Source: Bacillota bacterium
GTDB taxonomy: Bacteria; Bacillota; Clostridia; Christensenellales; Aristaeellaceae
NCBI GenBank assembly: GCA_023392515.1
Contig: JAEVYX010000042.1
Location: 54,607 to 118,606, forward strand
DNA length: 64,000 bases
Direction of reading: 5' to 3'
Below the pieces are notes generated by a model, which saw only the letters and a list, made by a program, of their open reading frames with translations, made no database searches and had not been told where the DNA came from. Both the position numbers and the translations under genes were made by a program. Below, piece after piece: positions 62,718 through 64,000 of the stretch (positions are counted from its first letter, which is position 1; each line of letters begins with the position of its first letter).

Positions 62718-62746
62718 TTGACTTCCTCATTCTGGTATGGTAGTAT
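62718..62746 (+). promoter_or_regulatory. Promoter of the TRAP transporter gene
   Basis: TTGACT (62718-62723), 17-base spacer, TAGTAT (62741-62746), about 100 bases before the DctP start. Confidence 0.5.
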
Positions 62747-62844
62747 ATCAATAGATTGACACCGTATGCAGGATTTACTATTCACCGTTTCGATATTAAT
62801 CGCATTCGTGCGGTTATATATGATTACTTATGGAGGTCATCATC

Positions 62845-63828
62845 ATGAGCAAGAAGATTCTATCCCTCGTCCTGGCTCTGGCTATGTGCTTGTCCCTCGC
62901 TGGTGCTGCTTTGGCTGAAACCGAAGTCATCATCACCGGTACCAACGGCCCCGGAGATACCCAATCCATGGGTCACGAAGAATGGGCTCGCCGCCTGAAC
63001 GAAATGGGCGGCTGGAAAGCCAGCGCTCTGGTCTCTTCCGAAATGGGCAACACCGACGAAGTTCTCGAACAGGGCATGCTGGGTGAACCCGTTATTGCTT
63101 CCAGCGATCCTTCCCGTTTGGCTGCTTACTGCCCCGGTATCGGCATTTTGATGATGCCTTACCTCCTGGACAGTTATGATCAGCTGGGCAACCTGATGGA
63201 GACCGACCTGTACAAGGGTTGGGTGGAAGAACTTCGCGGCAAGGGTATTGTTCTGCTGACCGCCAACGGCCTTACCGGCTGGCGCAACTGGGTTACCAAC
63301 AAGACCATCGAAAAGCCGGCAGACCTTAACGGCCTGAAGATTCGCACCATGGGCAATCCTATTGCCATAAACTCCGTCAACGCAATGGGCGCTATCGCGA
63401 CTCCTATGGCTCAGTCCGAAGCCTACAACGCCATCCAGACCAAAGTCATCGACGGCGGCGAGTGGCAGGTTCCCACGATCTACTCCTCCAAGTTCTATGA
63501 AGTATGCTCCGAGATCAGCTTGAGCCATCACTTCCTCCTCACCTGTGATATGGTTTGCGGCGCTGCGTGGTTCGACACCCTGTCTGCCGAACAGCAGGAA
63601 CAGCTGACCACCTCCTGCGTGGAGAACTACAAGGACAACCAGGCTTTGGTTATCGAGTACGAAGAAAAGTATCTGGCTGAAATGGAAGCCAATGGCGTGA
63701 AGGTGACCACTCCTGACCGCGAAGCTTTCAAACAGGCTACTGCCAGCTTGTACTCTGACACAGCCACCACCGGCGGTGTGGATTTCAACGCCCTGCGTGA
63801 AGAACTCTACGCTCAGTTGGGACTGTAA
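62845..63828 (+). CDS. TRAP transporter substrate-binding protein DctP
   Basis: Secreted binding protein of about 327 residues for a sodium-driven TRAP transporter. It has a signal peptide (about 1-24, ALA before ETE; LAMC is not a good lipobox). The core has SMGHEEWARRLNEMGGWKASALVSSEMGNTDEVLEQGMLGE, IRTMGNPIAINSVNAMGAIATPMAQSEAYNAIQTKVIDGGE (the family's substrate-clamping region) and HHFLLTCDMVCGAAWFDTLSAEQQEQL. The ligand is probably an organic acid. GGAGG lies eight bases upstream of the ATG. The DctQ and DctM membrane parts are not in the window and may follow the right edge. Confidence 0.93.
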   Translation: MSKKILSLVLALAMCLSLAGAALAETEVIITGTNGPGDTQSMGHEEWARRLNEMGGWKASALVSSEMGNTDEVLEQGMLGEPVIASSDPSRLAAYCPGIGILMMPYLLDSYDQLGNLMETDLYKGWVEELRGKGIVLLTANGLTGWRNWVTNKTIEKPADLNGLKIRTMGNPIAINSVNAMGAIATPMAQSEAYNAIQTKVIDGGEWQVPTIYSSKFYEVCSEISLSHHFLLTCDMVCGAAWFDTLSAEQQEQLTTSCVENYKDNQALVIEYEEKYLAEMEANGVKVTTPDREAFKQATASLYSDTATTGGVDFNALREELYAQLGL

Positions 63829-63868
63829 CAAGCCCTGCAAAAGTTATAGTAACTAAGCAAGACCTAGC

Positions 63869-63915
63869 GGTAGCATGGGTGCTGTACATGCGGCAGCCGT
63901 GCTACCACTTTTCAT
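63869..63915 (+). terminator. Terminator or attenuator after dctP
   Basis: GGTAGCATGG (63869-63878) pairs with CCGTGCTACC (63897-63906) with an inner GCTG/CAGC pair, followed by ACTTTTCATTTTTC. The T-rich tract makes it a moderate terminator; nothing else is visible up to the window end. Confidence 0.6.
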
Positions 63916-64000
63916 TTTTCATATCCCATATACCATTGCTTTGATTTGTTATCATGAAAACCGATGGTTCGTGATACGTCATCGACGTTCAGCTGGAGGG

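Noticed and set aside
62860..63840. 326-codon minus-strand frame opposite dctP
   Set aside because: Shadow of the DctP gene; no start signal or family sequence.
1..64000. CRISPR arrays, tRNA and rRNA genes, insertion sequences and integrases
   Set aside because: No regularly spaced repeats, no cloverleaf or rRNA-like sequence, and no transposase or integrase frame was found by reading both strands; a covariance-model scan could still find a short RNA gene.

Overview
The window (about 50% GC) looks like a chromosome segment from an anaerobic, carbohydrate-fermenting Bacillota, most likely a gut-type Clostridia. The signs are: noc beside rsmG; cdaA-cdaR; YesM/YesN-type two-component systems; LplB/YtcP-type permeases; a LarA-family racemase; a gliding-type ABC exporter with a DUF4340 protein; AGGAGG-type ribosome binding sites; and TTGACA/TATAAT promoters. 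A finer guess (Christensenellales-like, from the style of the signal peptides) is only inference. No tRNA, rRNA, CRISPR array, integrase, transposase or phage gene was seen.

Layout. (1) 1-7626: a ribose/galactose-type ABC importer (ATPase cut by the window edge, permease, binding protein) converges on a minus-strand operon of response regulator, histidine kinase and an RbsA-shaped tandem ABC protein with both nucleotide sites destroyed. (2) 7727-26052: conserved housekeeping. This holds noc, rsmG, a SanA-like protein and a RadC-like protein; cdaA-cdaR followed by an unknown tyrosine/glutamine-rich membrane protein, a P-loop ATPase and an RsmF-type methyltransferase; ychF with an ATP-grasp gene; uppP; and topB, an MFS transporter, pepF and a small acidic protein. 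(3) 26053-30530: a heterodimeric ABC exporter with a structured leader carrying two nine-codon mini-ORFs and five alternating ACGCAT/ATGCGT segments, plus an array of palindromes downstream. (4) 30531-46026: two divergent carbohydrate operons. Leftward: a PMI-like protein fused to a dead kinase domain, an aberrant ROK protein, an RpiR regulator, a sugar isomerase-like protein, a mutarotase and a LarA homologue. Rightward: two LplB/YtcP-type permeases, a binding protein, a clan GH-A glycosidase and a DUF6259-like putative glycosidase. (5) 46041-57308: a GH67 alpha-glucuronidase with an MBL-fold hydrolase, a second YesM/YesN pair with its own ABC importer, a uroporphyrinogen-decarboxylase-like protein and a regulator with a sugar-sensor domain in front of a C-terminal helix-turn-helix. 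(6) 57397-64000: a GldA/GldF/GldG-like ABC system with DUF4340, a FadR-type regulator and a TRAP binding protein.

How it fits together. Regions 4-5 read as one catabolic neighbourhood for an imported, probably uronic-acid-bearing oligosaccharide. Two ABC importers bring it in, cytoplasmic glycosidases without signal peptides (GH-A type, DUF6259-like, GH67) cut it, and the isomerase, mutarotase and LarA proteins process the sugar or sugar acid. Control is by RpiR and YesM/YesN regulators. The substrate cannot be read from sequence.

The strongest novelty candidates are the dead ABC protein co-transcribed with a histidine kinase that has almost no extracellular domain, the leader of the ABC exporter, and the cluster of degenerate kinase-like proteins in the PMI/ROK operon.
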